The notes under the pieces are model-generated. The model saw nothing but the letters and a program-made list of their open reading frames with translations. It searched no databases and was not told the DNA's origin. Below, piece by piece: positions 1 to 8,384 of a stretch of 64,000 nt of DNA. The DNA comes from Pseudovibrio zosterae (GTDB taxonomy: Bacteria; Pseudomonadota; Alphaproteobacteria; Rhizobiales; Stappiaceae). Where the stretch lies: assembly GCF_033843645.1 (NCBI RefSeq), contig NZ_JAWXVZ010000001.1:496001-560000 (forward strand), read 5' to 3'. The translations under genes were made by a program, and so were the position numbers. Each line of letters starts with the position of its first letter. The stretch's first letter is position 1.

Positions 1-591
1 GCTTTTTTGTTGATCTATGTGGGTGCTGTCGCGGTGTCCTTTCCCGGAGCATCCTTCATCACCATCGCCGGTGGCTTCATGTTCGGCTGGCTTGCCGGTG
101 GACTAATCGCGGTCGTGGGAGCAGCAACTGGAGCCACCATATTGTTTCTGGCGGCGCGCACTTCGGTTGGTGCGGCGTTGAAAGAGCGCGCAGGTCCGTT
201 CGTCGACAAGATGGCGTCAGGTTTTAGAGAAAATGCGTTCAGCTATCTGCTGTTCTTGCGTCTCACGCCTGTATTTCCATTCTGGCTCGTGAACATCGCG
301 CCCGCATTGTTTAACGTCTCCTTGCCAGTCTATCTGGGGGCGACACTGATCGGCATCATACCCGGCACTTTCGCCTATGCCTTTGTGGGTGCTGGCTTGG
401 GCAGTGTGATTGAGGCGCAGGAAGCACTCAATCCAGGATGCGGTGCTGCGGGCACCTGCGAGGTGGAGCTAAGTGCGCTCGTTACACCGGAACTCATCTG
501 GGCGCTCGTCGCACTCGGTGCGGTGGCGTTGATCGCTCCAGTTGTTGGTATCATGAGAAAGCGCCGTAGGTCCGCAAACGGTGCAAAATAG
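1..591 (+). CDS. TVP38/TMEM64 (DedA-like) membrane protein, 5' end outside window
   Basis: The reading frame is open from the first base (A-F-L-L-I-Y-V), so the true start lies left of the window. The visible part has several hydrophobic segments and the family's central block, with a G-x-x-F-G-W-L-A-G-G stretch near the start and the F-L-R-L-T-P-V-F-P-F-W-L-V-N motif typical of SNARE-associated/TVP38 proteins. A basic tail (R-K-R-R-R-S) follows the last membrane segment. These are inner-membrane proteins of poorly defined function. Genes of this family are often next to, or fused with, mercuric-reductase-like flavoproteins, as happens here with the next gene. Family membership is confident; function is not known. 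Confidence 0.85.
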   Translation, partial: AFLLIYVGAVAVSFPGASFITIAGGFMFGWLAGGLIAVVGAATGATILFLAARTSVGAALKERAGPFVDKMASGFRENAFSYLLFLRLTPVFPFWLVNIAPALFNVSLPVYLGATLIGIIPGTFAYAFVGAGLGSVIEAQEALNPGCGAAGTCEVELSALVTPELIWALVALGAVALIAPVVGIMRKRRRSANGAK

Positions 592-650
592 TTCCAAATC
601 CAATTATCACTTTAAGCTTTTAGTCGTTGCTGCGTTTGAAGGTGGGATCC

Positions 651-2084
651 ATGCAAAAAACAATTTTAACGCCCGACATTTGTGTGATTGGCGCGGGTTC
701 CGCTGGATTGACTGTCGCAGCAGCTGCGGCCGCATTCGGTGTTGAAGTTGTGCTCATAGAGAAAGACAAGATGGGCGGAGACTGCCTGAACTACGGCTGT
801 GTTCCTTCAAAGGCGCTCATCGCCGCAGGGAAGGCTGCACAGGCTCACAGGAATTCTGCCAAGTATGGCGTGAAAGCAAACGAACCCTCAATTGATTTTG
901 CCGCTGCAAACGCGCATGTACGCAACGTAATTGCAGCAATTGAGCCGCACGACTCGGTTGAGCGCTTTGAGGGGCTTGGTGTCAACGTAATCCAATCCGC
1001 GGCGCGCTTTGTTGATGCTGAAACCGTTGAAGCTGGCCACTATCTGATCAAGGCACGCCGTTTCGTCGTCGCGACCGGCTCCTCAGCCTTCGTGCCGCCG
1101 ATTGCCGGGCTGAATGAAGTCCCGTATCTGACCAACGAGACGTTGTTTGATCAAACCAATCGCCCCGATCATCTGCTGATTATTGGCGGTGGCCCAATTG
1201 GCATGGAGATGGCGCAGGCGCATCAACGTTTGGGCTCCAAGGTAACGGTCATCGAGGCGTCAAAAGCACTGTCCAACTCTGATCCCGAGTTCGCGGCGAT
1301 TGTGATCGATCGTCTCAGGGCCGAAGGGGTTGATATCCGAGAGGGTGCAAACGTCGAAAAGGCCGAGAAGAGTGAAAACGGTGTTCGACTGACGCTCAAG
1401 CAGGCCAATGGCACAATTGACTACGTTGATGGAACGCACCTGCTTGTTGCCGCTGGTCGCTCGGCCAACATCACCAATCTTGGTTTGGATGAAGCAGGCA
1501 TCAAAACCCACAGCAAAGGCATAGAAGTCGACAAGGGACTGCGCACAAGCAACAAGAAAGTCTATGCAATTGGCGATGTTATCGGCGGGCTGCAGTTCAC
1601 CCATCTCGCCGGAGCGCATGCGTCGTTACTGGTGCGTACCTTGCTGTTTCGAATGCCGGTAAACCATCACAAACTGGTTATTCCCTTTGTCACCTACACA
1701 GAGCCGGAACTTGCGCATATCGGCATGACCGAGCAGGAAGCGCGCCAGGTTCACGGTGATGGTCTCAAGGTGCTCACGGCGGATTTCTCAGGAAATGACC
1801 GGGCGCTTGCGGAGGGCAAAACCGTCGGCAAGGTGAAGCTCATCGTGGGAAAGGGCGGCAGGCTCGTAGGGGCGGATATCGTTGGCCCTCAGGCGGGTGA
1901 GCTGTTGGCCCCTCTGGCGTTGATGATTTCAAAAAAGATGCATGTAAAGGCCCTTTTGGACCTGATGCTTCCGTACCCGACATTGACTGAGGTCTTGAAA
2001 CGAGCGGCGCTGTCTTACTACGCTGGCGCGGCAGAGAGCCCATGGTTACGCCGTCTTCTGGCATTCTTGCGGAAGTTAGGTTGA
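651..2084 (+). CDS. FAD-dependent pyridine nucleotide-disulfide oxidoreductase, mercuric reductase/dihydrolipoamide dehydrogenase-like
   Basis: A 477-residue class I flavoprotein disulfide reductase. It has an N-terminal FAD-binding G-x-G-x-x-G (residues about 14-19), the redox-active C-x4-C pair within G-G-D-C-L-N-Y-G-C-V-P-S-K (Cys45, Cys50), a central NAD(P)-binding I-I-G-G-G-P-I-G-x-E, and a C-terminal dimerisation domain. The ATG at 651 is preferred over an upstream TTG at 627 because AAGGTGGGA sits just before it. No N-terminal heavy-metal-binding domain and no C-terminal vicinal cysteines are present, so mercury reduction is unlikely. It follows the TVP38 gene by 59 bases and may share its transcript. 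The physiological substrate cannot be told from sequence. Confidence 0.85.
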   Translation: MQKTILTPDICVIGAGSAGLTVAAAAAAFGVEVVLIEKDKMGGDCLNYGCVPSKALIAAGKAAQAHRNSAKYGVKANEPSIDFAAANAHVRNVIAAIEPHDSVERFEGLGVNVIQSAARFVDAETVEAGHYLIKARRFVVATGSSAFVPPIAGLNEVPYLTNETLFDQTNRPDHLLIIGGGPIGMEMAQAHQRLGSKVTVIEASKALSNSDPEFAAIVIDRLRAEGVDIREGANVEKAEKSENGVRLTLKQANGTIDYVDGTHLLVAAGRSANITNLGLDEAGIKTHSKGIEVDKGLRTSNKKVYAIGDVIGGLQFTHLAGAHASLLVRTLLFRMPVNHHKLVIPFVTYTEPELAHIGMTEQEARQVHGDGLKVLTADFSGNDRALAEGKTVGKVKLIVGKGGRLVGADIVGPQAGELLAPLALMISKKMHVKALLDLMLPYPTLTEVLKRAALSYYAGAAESPWLRRLLAFLRKLG

Positions 2085-2166
2085 ATGACAAGGATTTGGC
2101 ACGTTGCAGTGCCTTGGTGATCTGATAAAACTAAGGTGACTTCGGCGATCAATTAAAGTTGGCAGC

Positions 2167-3693
2167 GTGCAGGATCTAAAGAAGAACTCAAACACTGGTG
2201 AAGCAAAACAGGGAGCAGAGCGCCCAAGCGGGCGGCGCACTGGCTTTGGGCTGTCCAGTAAGCTGCTGGTTCTTACCATTCTTTTTGTGATGATCAGCGA
2301 GGTCTTGATCTTTGTTCCCTCGATCGCGAACTACCGCAACAACTGGCTTCAAGACAACTTGGCCGTTGCCGGTGTTGCGGCATCCCTCATTGAGGATGCA
2401 GGGTCCGTTTCAGAGAGGGTGCAGCATGAGCTGCTAGAGGCAACAGGCGCGCTGGCCATCTCATATAGCCACGACGGCATGCGGCGCCTGATTGCCATGA
2501 GCGAAAAGCCTGATGGGTTTGCCGCTACAATACGCATGGAACAAGAAACGCCATGGTCTGCAATCGCCTGCAGTTTTGAAACACTGCTCGGCTTCAAAGC
2601 TGGCAACATCCGTGTGATCGGAGATGTGCGCATGGGGGCGGGGCAGGTGGATATGGTGATCCCGGTTGCCAAGATGCGCGCGGACTTGCTGGCTTACTCC
2701 CTGAATATTCTCCAGTTGTCGCTGGTTATCTCGATAATAACCGCAACGCTGGTGTATTCCTCCCTGCGCTGGCTCTTTCTTCGCCCCATGCAGCGCCTCA
2801 CCAGTTCTATGGACAGATTTGCCCGCGACCCTGAAAACAAGGGTGAAATCATATCGCCCTCCAACCGCGCCGATGAAATTGGAGAGGCGGAGCGACAGCT
2901 CGCGGCAATGGAGACGAAGCTAAATCAGGCCTTGAAGCAACAACGCAAGCTGGCGGATCTTGGGCTTGCTGTTTCCAAGATAAACCATGACCTGAGAAAC
3001 ATCTTGTCCTCTGCGCAGCTCTTCATCGAGCGTTTGGAAGGGTTGCCGGACCCAACCGTGCAGCGCATCGCGCCAAAGCTGCTGGCAACACTGGATCGCG
3101 CGACAAGCTACACCAAGGCGGTAATGTCCTATGGGAAGGCTCAAGAGGCGGAGCCAAACATCAGGGTAATCCGCTTGGCAGGTGTTGTGTCGGATGTGGA
3201 AGAGGTGCTCGGCCTTAGCGGCAATGATGACATCTGCTTTGAGAGCCATATCTCTGAGGATCTGGAAGTCAACGCAGACCCTGAGCAGATCTTTCGTGTG
3301 ATCATGAACTTGTGTCGGAATGCGGTTCAGGCCATGCAGGAGGACAAGACTGTTGATGCATCTGTCATCAAGCGCATCACGGTCGATGCCGAAGTGCGTG
3401 GCGACAGGATAGAGCTTCTTATCTCAGATACGGGGCCGGGTGTGCCGGAAAAGATGCGTGAAAACCTGTTCCGCGCTTTCCATACTTCGGGCAAGGCCGG
3501 AGGCACGGGGCTGGGACTGGCTATCGCCGCTGAAATCGTAAAGGCCCACCAGGGAACACTTTCCTTGAAAGAAGACGGTTGCCCTGGAGCCTGCTTCGTT
3601 ATTTCTCTGCCGCACCGCGAACAGCCGAAAAAGAAGGGCACAATCACTCGCCTTTTCCCGAAGGATACGCAGATTTCGGCTGGTGGCGACTGA
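2167..3693 (+). CDS. Membrane sensor histidine kinase (HAMP, HisKA-like, HATPase)
   Basis: A 508-residue sensor kinase. Two transmembrane segments (about residues 33-50 and 176-200) bracket a periplasmic sensing region of about 125 residues. A HAMP linker follows, then a dimerisation helix with a histidine box K-I-N-H-D-L-R-N (His274). The C-terminal ATPase domain has N, G1 (D-T-G-P-G-V-P) and G2 (G-G-T-G-L-G-L-A) boxes. The start is GTG. No response regulator gene is adjacent, so it is an orphan kinase here. It lies 82 bases after the oxidoreductase and may or may not be co-transcribed. The signal sensed is unknown. Confidence 0.85.
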   Translation: MQDLKKNSNTGEAKQGAERPSGRRTGFGLSSKLLVLTILFVMISEVLIFVPSIANYRNNWLQDNLAVAGVAASLIEDAGSVSERVQHELLEATGALAISYSHDGMRRLIAMSEKPDGFAATIRMEQETPWSAIACSFETLLGFKAGNIRVIGDVRMGAGQVDMVIPVAKMRADLLAYSLNILQLSLVISIITATLVYSSLRWLFLRPMQRLTSSMDRFARDPENKGEIISPSNRADEIGEAERQLAAMETKLNQALKQQRKLADLGLAVSKINHDLRNILSSAQLFIERLEGLPDPTVQRIAPKLLATLDRATSYTKAVMSYGKAQEAEPNIRVIRLAGVVSDVEEVLGLSGNDDICFESHISEDLEVNADPEQIFRVIMNLCRNAVQAMQEDKTVDASVIKRITVDAEVRGDRIELLISDTGPGVPEKMRENLFRAFHTSGKAGGTGLGLAIAAEIVKAHQGTLSLKEDGCPGACFVISLPHREQPKKKGTITRLFPKDTQISAGGD

Positions 3694-3838
3694 GAGAGGT
3701 TACGTAATTCACTTTAAAAAACAGAGAATAAGCCCTGAACGAACGGTGCTGGCTTACTGTTTTTGTCCACGTTAAATTGCATCTGCATATCTTTTTCCCC
3801 AAAACATAGGGACTGACAAAAAAAAGATACAAAAGCGC

Positions 3839-3867
3839 TTGCCAAGTGTCAGCATCAGGGATAGATA
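3839..3867 (+). promoter_or_regulatory. Probable sigma-70 promoter of the tRNA-Arg pair
   Basis: TTGCCA (3839-3844), a 17-base spacer, then TAGATA (3862-3867), about 30 bases before the first tRNA. The spacing is ideal and the sequence is close to consensus, but there is no experimental support. Confidence 0.5.
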
Positions 3868-3897
3868 GAGCCCCGTTCCGAACGGAACACACGGCAA

Positions 3898-3974
3898 GCA
3901 CCGGTAGCTCAGCTGGATAGAGCACCAGACTACGAATCTGGGGGTCGGGAGTTCGAATCTTCCCCGGTGCGCCA
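3898..3974 (+). tRNA. tRNA-Arg (anticodon ACG), first copy
   Basis: A 77-base tRNA gene with encoded CCA. The acceptor stem GCACCGG pairs with CCGGTGC, the D-arm contains AGCTCAGCTGGATAGAGC, the anticodon loop CTACGAA carries ACG (read as ICG), and the T-arm has GTTCGAATC. It is identical to the second copy downstream. Confidence 0.95.
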
Positions 3975-4060
3975 TTTCTTCAAGCCTTCCTTGAGTATTC
4001 AAGACGTCTTGTTGAAGCGCTGCATAGCCTCTATGGTTCAATGCAGGCAATGCCTCATAT

Positions 4061-4137
4061 GCACCGGTAGCTCAGCTGGATAGAGCACCAGACTACGAAT
4101 CTGGGGGTCGGGAGTTCGAATCTTCCCCGGTGCGCCA
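4061..4137 (+). tRNA. tRNA-Arg (anticodon ACG), second identical copy
   Basis: Identical over 77 bases to the copy at 3898-3974, including the encoded CCA, with 86 bases between the two genes. It is probably on the same transcript, since no separate promoter is obvious in the spacer. This is a tandem duplication of the tRNA that reads CGU/CGC/CGA codons. Confidence 0.95.
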
Positions 4138-4257
4138 TTTCTCCCCAAAACTGTATTCTCAAAGCAGGCTGGCCGTATCGGTTTTCTGCCCTTTTGTTGT
4201 GTTTTTAAGCGTTTAGCCGTAACTTGTGGTTCGTGCAACGCATTCAGAAGCCATCAT

Positions 4258-4848
4258 ATGTCCCGGACTGCGGTTACTCCTGAAAACCTTATCGAACTTC
4301 TGGAAAGCCGTGTTTCGGCTTCTTTAAAGGCAATGGACGGTAGCGGGCCATCTGACGAGGAAGTGGAGCAGCTGATTGCTGCAGCTGCTACTGCGCCGGA
4401 TCATGGACGTCTCACGCCCTATCGCTTCATGAAGGTAAGCATGGAGGGACGTCGGCGTTTGGGAGATCTCTTTGAAGCCGTCGAAAAGGGACGCAACCTT
4501 CATGCCTCGCCGGAGACGTTGGAACAGGCCCGGCAAAAGGCCTATCGCGGGCCATGTCTCCTCGTCCTGATCGGCTGTTTTCGAAGTGAGTTGGAAACGG
4601 GTATTCCAGAGGATGAGCAGCTTGTAACGGCGGGTGCAGCCCTGCAGAACCTGTTGGTTGCTGCCACTGCCATGGGATATGCCAGCCGGGTCACCAGTGG
4701 GCGGGGCGCCAGATCTCCTTTGTTTCACAAAGGGTTGGGGCTGCAGGAGAACGAGCGCTTTCTCTGTTTTGTTTCTCTAGGCCACGTGGCGCTACCTAGG
4801 CCAGCGAAAGGCAGACCTGAACCTTCAAGTCTGCTCTCCGAGTTCTAA
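4258..4848 (+). CDS. Nitroreductase-family FMN oxidoreductase (YdjA-like)
   Basis: A 196-residue protein of the size of compact single-domain nitroreductases such as YdjA. It has the family's A-A-A-A-T-A-P-D-H-G-R-L-T-P-Y-R-F region that binds FMN, and a C-terminal F-V-S-L-G-H-V-A segment equivalent to the usual I-x-x-G-x-x. The middle A-G-A-A-L-Q-N-L-L-V-A-A block is the conserved central helix. It likely acts as an NAD(P)H-dependent, FMN-bound cytoplasmic reductase; the substrate is unknown. It is convergent with mogA/moaB, the two stop codons being four bases apart. Confidence 0.8.
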   Translation: MSRTAVTPENLIELLESRVSASLKAMDGSGPSDEEVEQLIAAAATAPDHGRLTPYRFMKVSMEGRRRLGDLFEAVEKGRNLHASPETLEQARQKAYRGPCLLVLIGCFRSELETGIPEDEQLVTAGAALQNLLVAATAMGYASRVTSGRGARSPLFHKGLGLQENERFLCFVSLGHVALPRPAKGRPEPSSLLSEF

Positions 4849-4852
4849 CGGC

Positions 4853-5377
4853 CTATTTGTTCTTGGGGCGAAACACCTTGATCACGTCAGGGTTGGTTTC
4901 AATTCGTCCAGCGCCAATAAGATCAAGGCAATAGGGTACAGCCGGGAACACGGCATCAAGGCATGTCTTGATGGCGGCTGGCTTGCCCGGCAAATTGATG
5001 ATCAAGCTTCTGCCCCGAATACCTGCGGTCTGACGTGAAAGAATGGCGGTTGGCACTTCCTCCAAGCTCACCTTGCGCATCAGCTCTCCAAAGCCAGCCA
5101 ATTCTTTTTCCATGACGAGTGCCATGGCTTCCGGCGTCAGATCTCTGGGAGCTGGTCCAGTGCCGCCTGTTGTAAGGATCAGGTCGGCGCAAACATCGTC
5201 ACAAAGCTCGATCAGGCAGTCCTTCACGCTCTCAATACCGTCAGGAATCATGCGTGTAACCGGCTCCCACGGCATGGAGAGTGCATCTCGCATATAGGCC
5301 ATGATTGCTGGGCCGCTTTTATCTACATACTCTCCCGAAGTCGCCCGGTCTGAAATTGTAACGGCTGCAATCTTCAC
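4853..5377 (-). CDS. mogA: Molybdenum cofactor biosynthesis protein of the MogA/MoaB family
   Basis: This family binds molybdopterin and adenylylates it before molybdenum insertion. The protein shows the family signature T-T-G-G-T-G-P-A-P-R-D-L-T-P-E-A and the later L-P-G-K-P motif. The GTG start at 5377 is chosen because GGAGGG precedes it at good spacing; the open frame extends seven codons further to a TTG at 5398. At 174 residues it fits stand-alone MogA/MoaB size, without the MoeA-like fusion seen in eukaryotic gephyrin. No other molybdopterin genes are in the window. MogA and MoaB cannot be separated with certainty by eye. Confidence 0.8.
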   Translation of the reverse strand: MKIAAVTISDRATSGEYVDKSGPAIMAYMRDALSMPWEPVTRMIPDGIESVKDCLIELCDDVCADLILTTGGTGPAPRDLTPEAMALVMEKELAGFGELMRKVSLEEVPTAILSRQTAGIRGRSLIINLPGKPAAIKTCLDAVFPAVPYCLDLIGAGRIETNPDVIKVFRPKNK

Positions 5378-5551
5378 GCCTCTGCCCTCCTGCTGCAAAA
5401 GAACCTTTCCTGTTGCGTAGCATCCGACGTGGGTTGGTCAAAACACAAATTAGTAACTTAGATTTGTATCTTCCAAAAAAATAAGAGCCTGACCTTGCCG
5501 GAAAGTTGGCCTACGGTCTTCAATGACGTTACGTCAACAAAAGGTCTGCCA

Positions 5552-6064
5552 ATGCAAAAGAAAAAAATAGCCGCGTTCAGCGAATTGGAAGATCGTAAAC
5601 CCTCCCATGCCCTTGTTGCAAATGTGGATCTTGTCCTTGTCAAATATGATGATGAGATCTCCGTCATGTATGGCCGGTGCCTGCACCGAGGTGCGATAGA
5701 ACCGCAACAGTTTGCCGAGTTCGCCGAGGAAGTACGTGAGGAAACCGAAGGGATCCCCATTGGTTGCAAACTCTCAGCTCAGCACATCGAAAAGGACAGT
5801 GATGCGGCGTTGGCGGTAGGCGTGGACTACATCATTCTGGACGAACGCGGCGGCGGTACTTGGGCAGCACCAAGTTTGTTTCGAGATAACATCTCCGTTC
5901 CCACCATTCCGGCACTTGCCCGGGCGCGCGGGCATCACCGCTTGTCAGAGTTCAACATCGACGACCTTTGCATTTGGAAAGAGGAAAACGCCAAACTTTC
6001 CGGGATTTCATTCAGTGGCGTGAGTTTTGATGACATGGGGAGGGAGTGGAATGGCCGTTGCTGA
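5552..6064 (+). pseudogene. Internally deleted remnant of a Rieske/glutamate synthase-like (FMN-binding) protein
   Basis: The 170-residue frame (ATG at 5552 after AAAAGG) joins three pieces of what is normally a much longer protein. First comes the start of a Rieske domain (D-L-V-L-V-K-Y-D-D-E with C-L-H-R-G). An abrupt switch follows to the glutamate synthase FMN-domain core (R-E-E-T-x-G-I-P-I-G-x-K-L-S-A-Q-H-I-E-K and V-G-V-D-Y-I-I-L-D). The last piece is a family-like C-terminal tail (S-E-F-N-I-D-D-L-C-I-W-K-E-E). The second Rieske C-x2-H and most of the FMN barrel are missing, and the core G-G-T-G-A-A-P reads G-G-T-W-A-A-P. All joins keep frame. It heads the following operon. Rieske or synthase activity is not expected. 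Confidence 0.7.
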
Positions 6065-6272
6065 GATGCTGTTGGAAATATTGATCTACTACGCTCTCTT
6101 AGGCTTCATGGTTGCCATCGTCTTTCTGATCTTTGGCATCGGCAAGGTGGAACGGGCCGCCAAGGGCGCATACTTCTTCCGGCCACAATTGATCCCCGGC
6201 ATCATGTTGTTGTGGCCAGTGGTGATTTATCGCTGGCGAAAGCTGGCCCAGTCACCTGAGCAGGAGGGTTAG
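6051..6272 (+). CDS. Small membrane protein of the Rieske/ferric-reductase operon
   Basis: A 73-residue protein whose ATG at 6051 lies inside the end of the preceding remnant and is preceded by GGGAGGGAGTGG, a strong ribosome binding site. One clear hydrophobic helix near the N-terminus (L-L-E-I-L-I-Y-Y-A-L-L-G-F-M-V-A-I-V-F-L) and a second weaker one (L-I-P-G-I-M-L-L-W-P-V-V-I-Y) suggest two membrane passes, with a basic loop between. No catalytic motif is seen. Tight packing with its neighbours suggests a subunit or assembly factor of the membrane Rieske protein downstream. Confidence 0.65.
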   Translation: MAVAEMLLEILIYYALLGFMVAIVFLIFGIGKVERAAKGAYFFRPQLIPGIMLLWPVVIYRWRKLAQSPEQEG

Positions 6273-6274
6273 CC

Positions 6275-6442
6275 ATGCAACGCAGACAACGTCGCGCCCA
6301 TCAAGTCATCTGGTGGTTCCTAGCCATCCTCATCCCTGTGGTGGTTGCGATCGCAGTTTTCAGCAATCCGACTGGCAATTCTCAGCAGCCTGCGGTGCCA
6401 CTGGATGACCGAGCCAAACAGGTTGAGGGAGGTCAAGGGTGA
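6275..6442 (+). CDS. Very small single-pass membrane protein
   Basis: A 55-residue frame starting three bases after the previous stop and overlapping the next start by four bases (GTGA). It has a basic N-terminus (M-Q-R-R-Q-R-R-A), one hydrophobic helix (V-I-W-W-F-L-A-I-L-I-P-V-V-V-A-I-A-V-F) and a short polar tail. The overlaps on both sides and the positive-inside pattern support it being real. Its role is unknown; it is probably a companion of the adjacent Rieske membrane protein. Confidence 0.65.
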   Translation: MQRRQRRAHQVIWWFLAILIPVVVAIAVFSNPTGNSQQPAVPLDDRAKQVEGGQG

Positions 6443-7512
6443 GCCACAAGTACATTCCGGTCATTTGGAACCGAACCAAGATTGTTTATGACATTGTCGC
6501 GGTGGCCTGCATCGCAGCTTACCTAGGTGTCTACTTGTATGTAGCACCGCTTTTTCAGACCGTGACCCTTCCCATAGACGCGCTCATTTATCGAGCTCAA
6601 GCTTATGGCACCTGTGTTTTTTTTCTGCTCACAGTCATTTTGTGCATTGGCCCGCTGGCCCGCTTGGACACGCGCTTTTTGCCTTTGCTTTACAACAGGC
6701 GTCACCTCGGAGTGATGACTGCGTGCCTCGCGGTAGTGCATGTAAAGTACATTCTGGATTGGTACTACGCCTTCTCTCCGACAGATCGGTACGTGGCGGT
6801 TCTGGCTGCAAACACCAGCTATTTTCAGTTCCTTGGTTTTCCCTTCGAAGTGTTGGGACTTGCAGCACTGTTGATCCTCTTGGTGCTGGCCACCACAAGC
6901 CATGACTTCTGGCTCCATTTTCTGGGGCCTCCCCTTTGGAAGACGCTTCATATGGGCATCTATTTTGCCTATGCGCTTGTCGTCTTCCATGTTGCGCTTG
7001 GGGCGCTGCAAAGCGCTGCCGGTCCGGTTATGCCCCTGGTGGTTGGTGCGTCAGCGTCCCTTGTGATCACGTTGCATGTGCTAGCCGCACGCAAAGAACG
7101 GTCAACGGAAAACGACGTGCCGCTTGAAACTGACGACACACCGTGGGTGGTTGTGGGCGATCCAATGCAGATCCCCAACAAGCGAGCACAAATCGTTGCT
7201 CTGAAGGAAGATGAAAGGGTTGCCGTGTTTCGCGACGGCGACAAAGTATCCGCCATATCCAACGTGTGCGCTCACCAGAACGGACCGCTTGGGGAGGGGA
7301 AGATTGTATATGGCTGCGTAACCTGCCCTTGGCATGGCTATCAGTATCGGGTTGAAGACGGCTGTTCGCCGCCGCCTTTTACTGAAAAGGTCCCCACATA
7401 TCGCCTGAAGCTGAAAGGCAATCTCCTTTTATTGGACCCCATTGCCTTGCCAGCGGGAACCTACATTGAGCCAGTTGTTGTGGGAGGCGTTCATGCAGCA
7501 GAAAAAGCCTAA
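6439..7512 (+). CDS. Ferric reductase-like transmembrane protein fused to a Rieske [2Fe-2S] domain
   Basis: A 357-residue protein with six or so transmembrane segments over residues 15-215, resembling the heme-b-binding ferric reductase/YedZ-like fold. His-containing helices include V-V-H-V-K-Y and L-H-F-L-G-P-P-L-W-K-T-L-H. A C-terminal Rieske domain (about 235-345) carries both cluster motifs, C-A-H and C-P-W-H. Electrons probably pass between membrane heme and the iron-sulfur cluster. The start is GTG, overlapping the small upstream gene. It is the only intact redox protein of this operon. The partner and substrate are unknown. Confidence 0.8.
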   Translation: MSHKYIPVIWNRTKIVYDIVAVACIAAYLGVYLYVAPLFQTVTLPIDALIYRAQAYGTCVFFLLTVILCIGPLARLDTRFLPLLYNRRHLGVMTACLAVVHVKYILDWYYAFSPTDRYVAVLAANTSYFQFLGFPFEVLGLAALLILLVLATTSHDFWLHFLGPPLWKTLHMGIYFAYALVVFHVALGALQSAAGPVMPLVVGASASLVITLHVLAARKERSTENDVPLETDDTPWVVVGDPMQIPNKRAQIVALKEDERVAVFRDGDKVSAISNVCAHQNGPLGEGKIVYGCVTCPWHGYQYRVEDGCSPPPFTEKVPTYRLKLKGNLLLLDPIALPAGTYIEPVVVGGVHAAEKA

Positions 7513-8272
7513 GGGTAAACCGGACCCGTTTTTTATCGGGTGGGCCAAAAAGCCTCCCAAGCTGTTGCAGGGCTTTTTATTCTTTGTCTCCGCTGTTCTC
7601 GTGGGCGGGGCGGCTGGTGTTGCTTTCAGCATTGGCGCGTCTGTCCCTGATCCTGGCAACGGCACGTTCTTGTGGAGTGCCGGCTATCAGACCATGACCG
7701 GTGTTGTTGAAGCCAAACCCTATCCGGTCTTGCGCTTGCCGCCGAGTGAACCGGGAGGCGAACCGCGGGCACTGCTTTTGTCCGGGGTCGGCAAGCGAGG
7801 CGTTCAGGGATTGGCCGGGCCGCTCAATGGTAAACAAGTCGATGCAGGCGGGGTGCTGCTCAAGCGCGGCACAATCGAAATGCTGCAGGTCGGCGGCCAA
7901 GTGAAGTTACGCGCGGCAGAGACCCCTCTCAATAGCTTTGAACCGCAGCCCGCCGAAGATCTTGGAAGGTGGCGTCTTTCTGGTGAGGTTTGCGATGGCA
8001 AATGCTATGTTGGCGCCATGCGCCCCGGCGTGGGGCTTGCGCACAAGGCCTGTGCCAACCTGTGTCTCATCGGCGGGGTTCCGCCTGTCTTCGTCAGCAC
8101 CAGTCCCGTCGATGGCAGCAGCTTCTTTTTGCTTGCCGATGCGCAGGGCAATCCAGTGCCTGAGGATCTGTATGACCTCACGGCTCTGTTCATATCCCTT
8201 GAAGGCGAAATAGAGCGCCGCGATGATCTGTTGATCTTCAAGGCAGATCTGACGACGGCCAAGCGCCTATAG
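7493..8272 (+). CDS. Membrane-anchored protein with paired C-x3-C motifs, function unknown
   Basis: A 259-residue protein starting at the ATG at 7493 (GGGAGG ahead of it), overlapping the Rieske gene by 20 bases. A basic N-terminal stretch is followed by one transmembrane helix (about residues 24-46), leaving a soluble domain outside the membrane. That domain contains G-E-V-C-D-G-K-C-Y-V-G and A-C-A-N-L-C-L-I-G-G-V-P-P, that is two C-x3-C pairs 20 residues apart, plus a histidine between them (L-A-H-K-A-C). This could bind a metal or heme, or form disulfides. Translational coupling ties it to the Rieske/ferric reductase-like protein. Confidence 0.65.
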   Translation: MQQKKPKGKPDPFFIGWAKKPPKLLQGFLFFVSAVLVGGAAGVAFSIGASVPDPGNGTFLWSAGYQTMTGVVEAKPYPVLRLPPSEPGGEPRALLLSGVGKRGVQGLAGPLNGKQVDAGGVLLKRGTIEMLQVGGQVKLRAAETPLNSFEPQPAEDLGRWRLSGEVCDGKCYVGAMRPGVGLAHKACANLCLIGGVPPVFVSTSPVDGSSFFLLADAQGNPVPEDLYDLTALFISLEGEIERRDDLLIFKADLTTAKRL

Positions 8273-8384
8273 CTTCAAACGGGTGTGCCGGTTTCTTGCG
8301 TGTTAATCACTTCTTTTCATTCTTTACCTAAGGTTAGAAATTGGATTGCAGCAACGCCTTAAAACAACAAGAACAGGGGCGAAC

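Noticed and set aside
651..2084. Mercuric reductase assignment
   Set aside because: It lacks the N-terminal metal-binding domain and C-terminal cysteine pair, and no mer genes are nearby.
3772..4238. Minus-strand frames across the tRNA-Arg genes
   Set aside because: They read through the complement of two tRNA genes and share sequence only because the tRNAs are duplicated.
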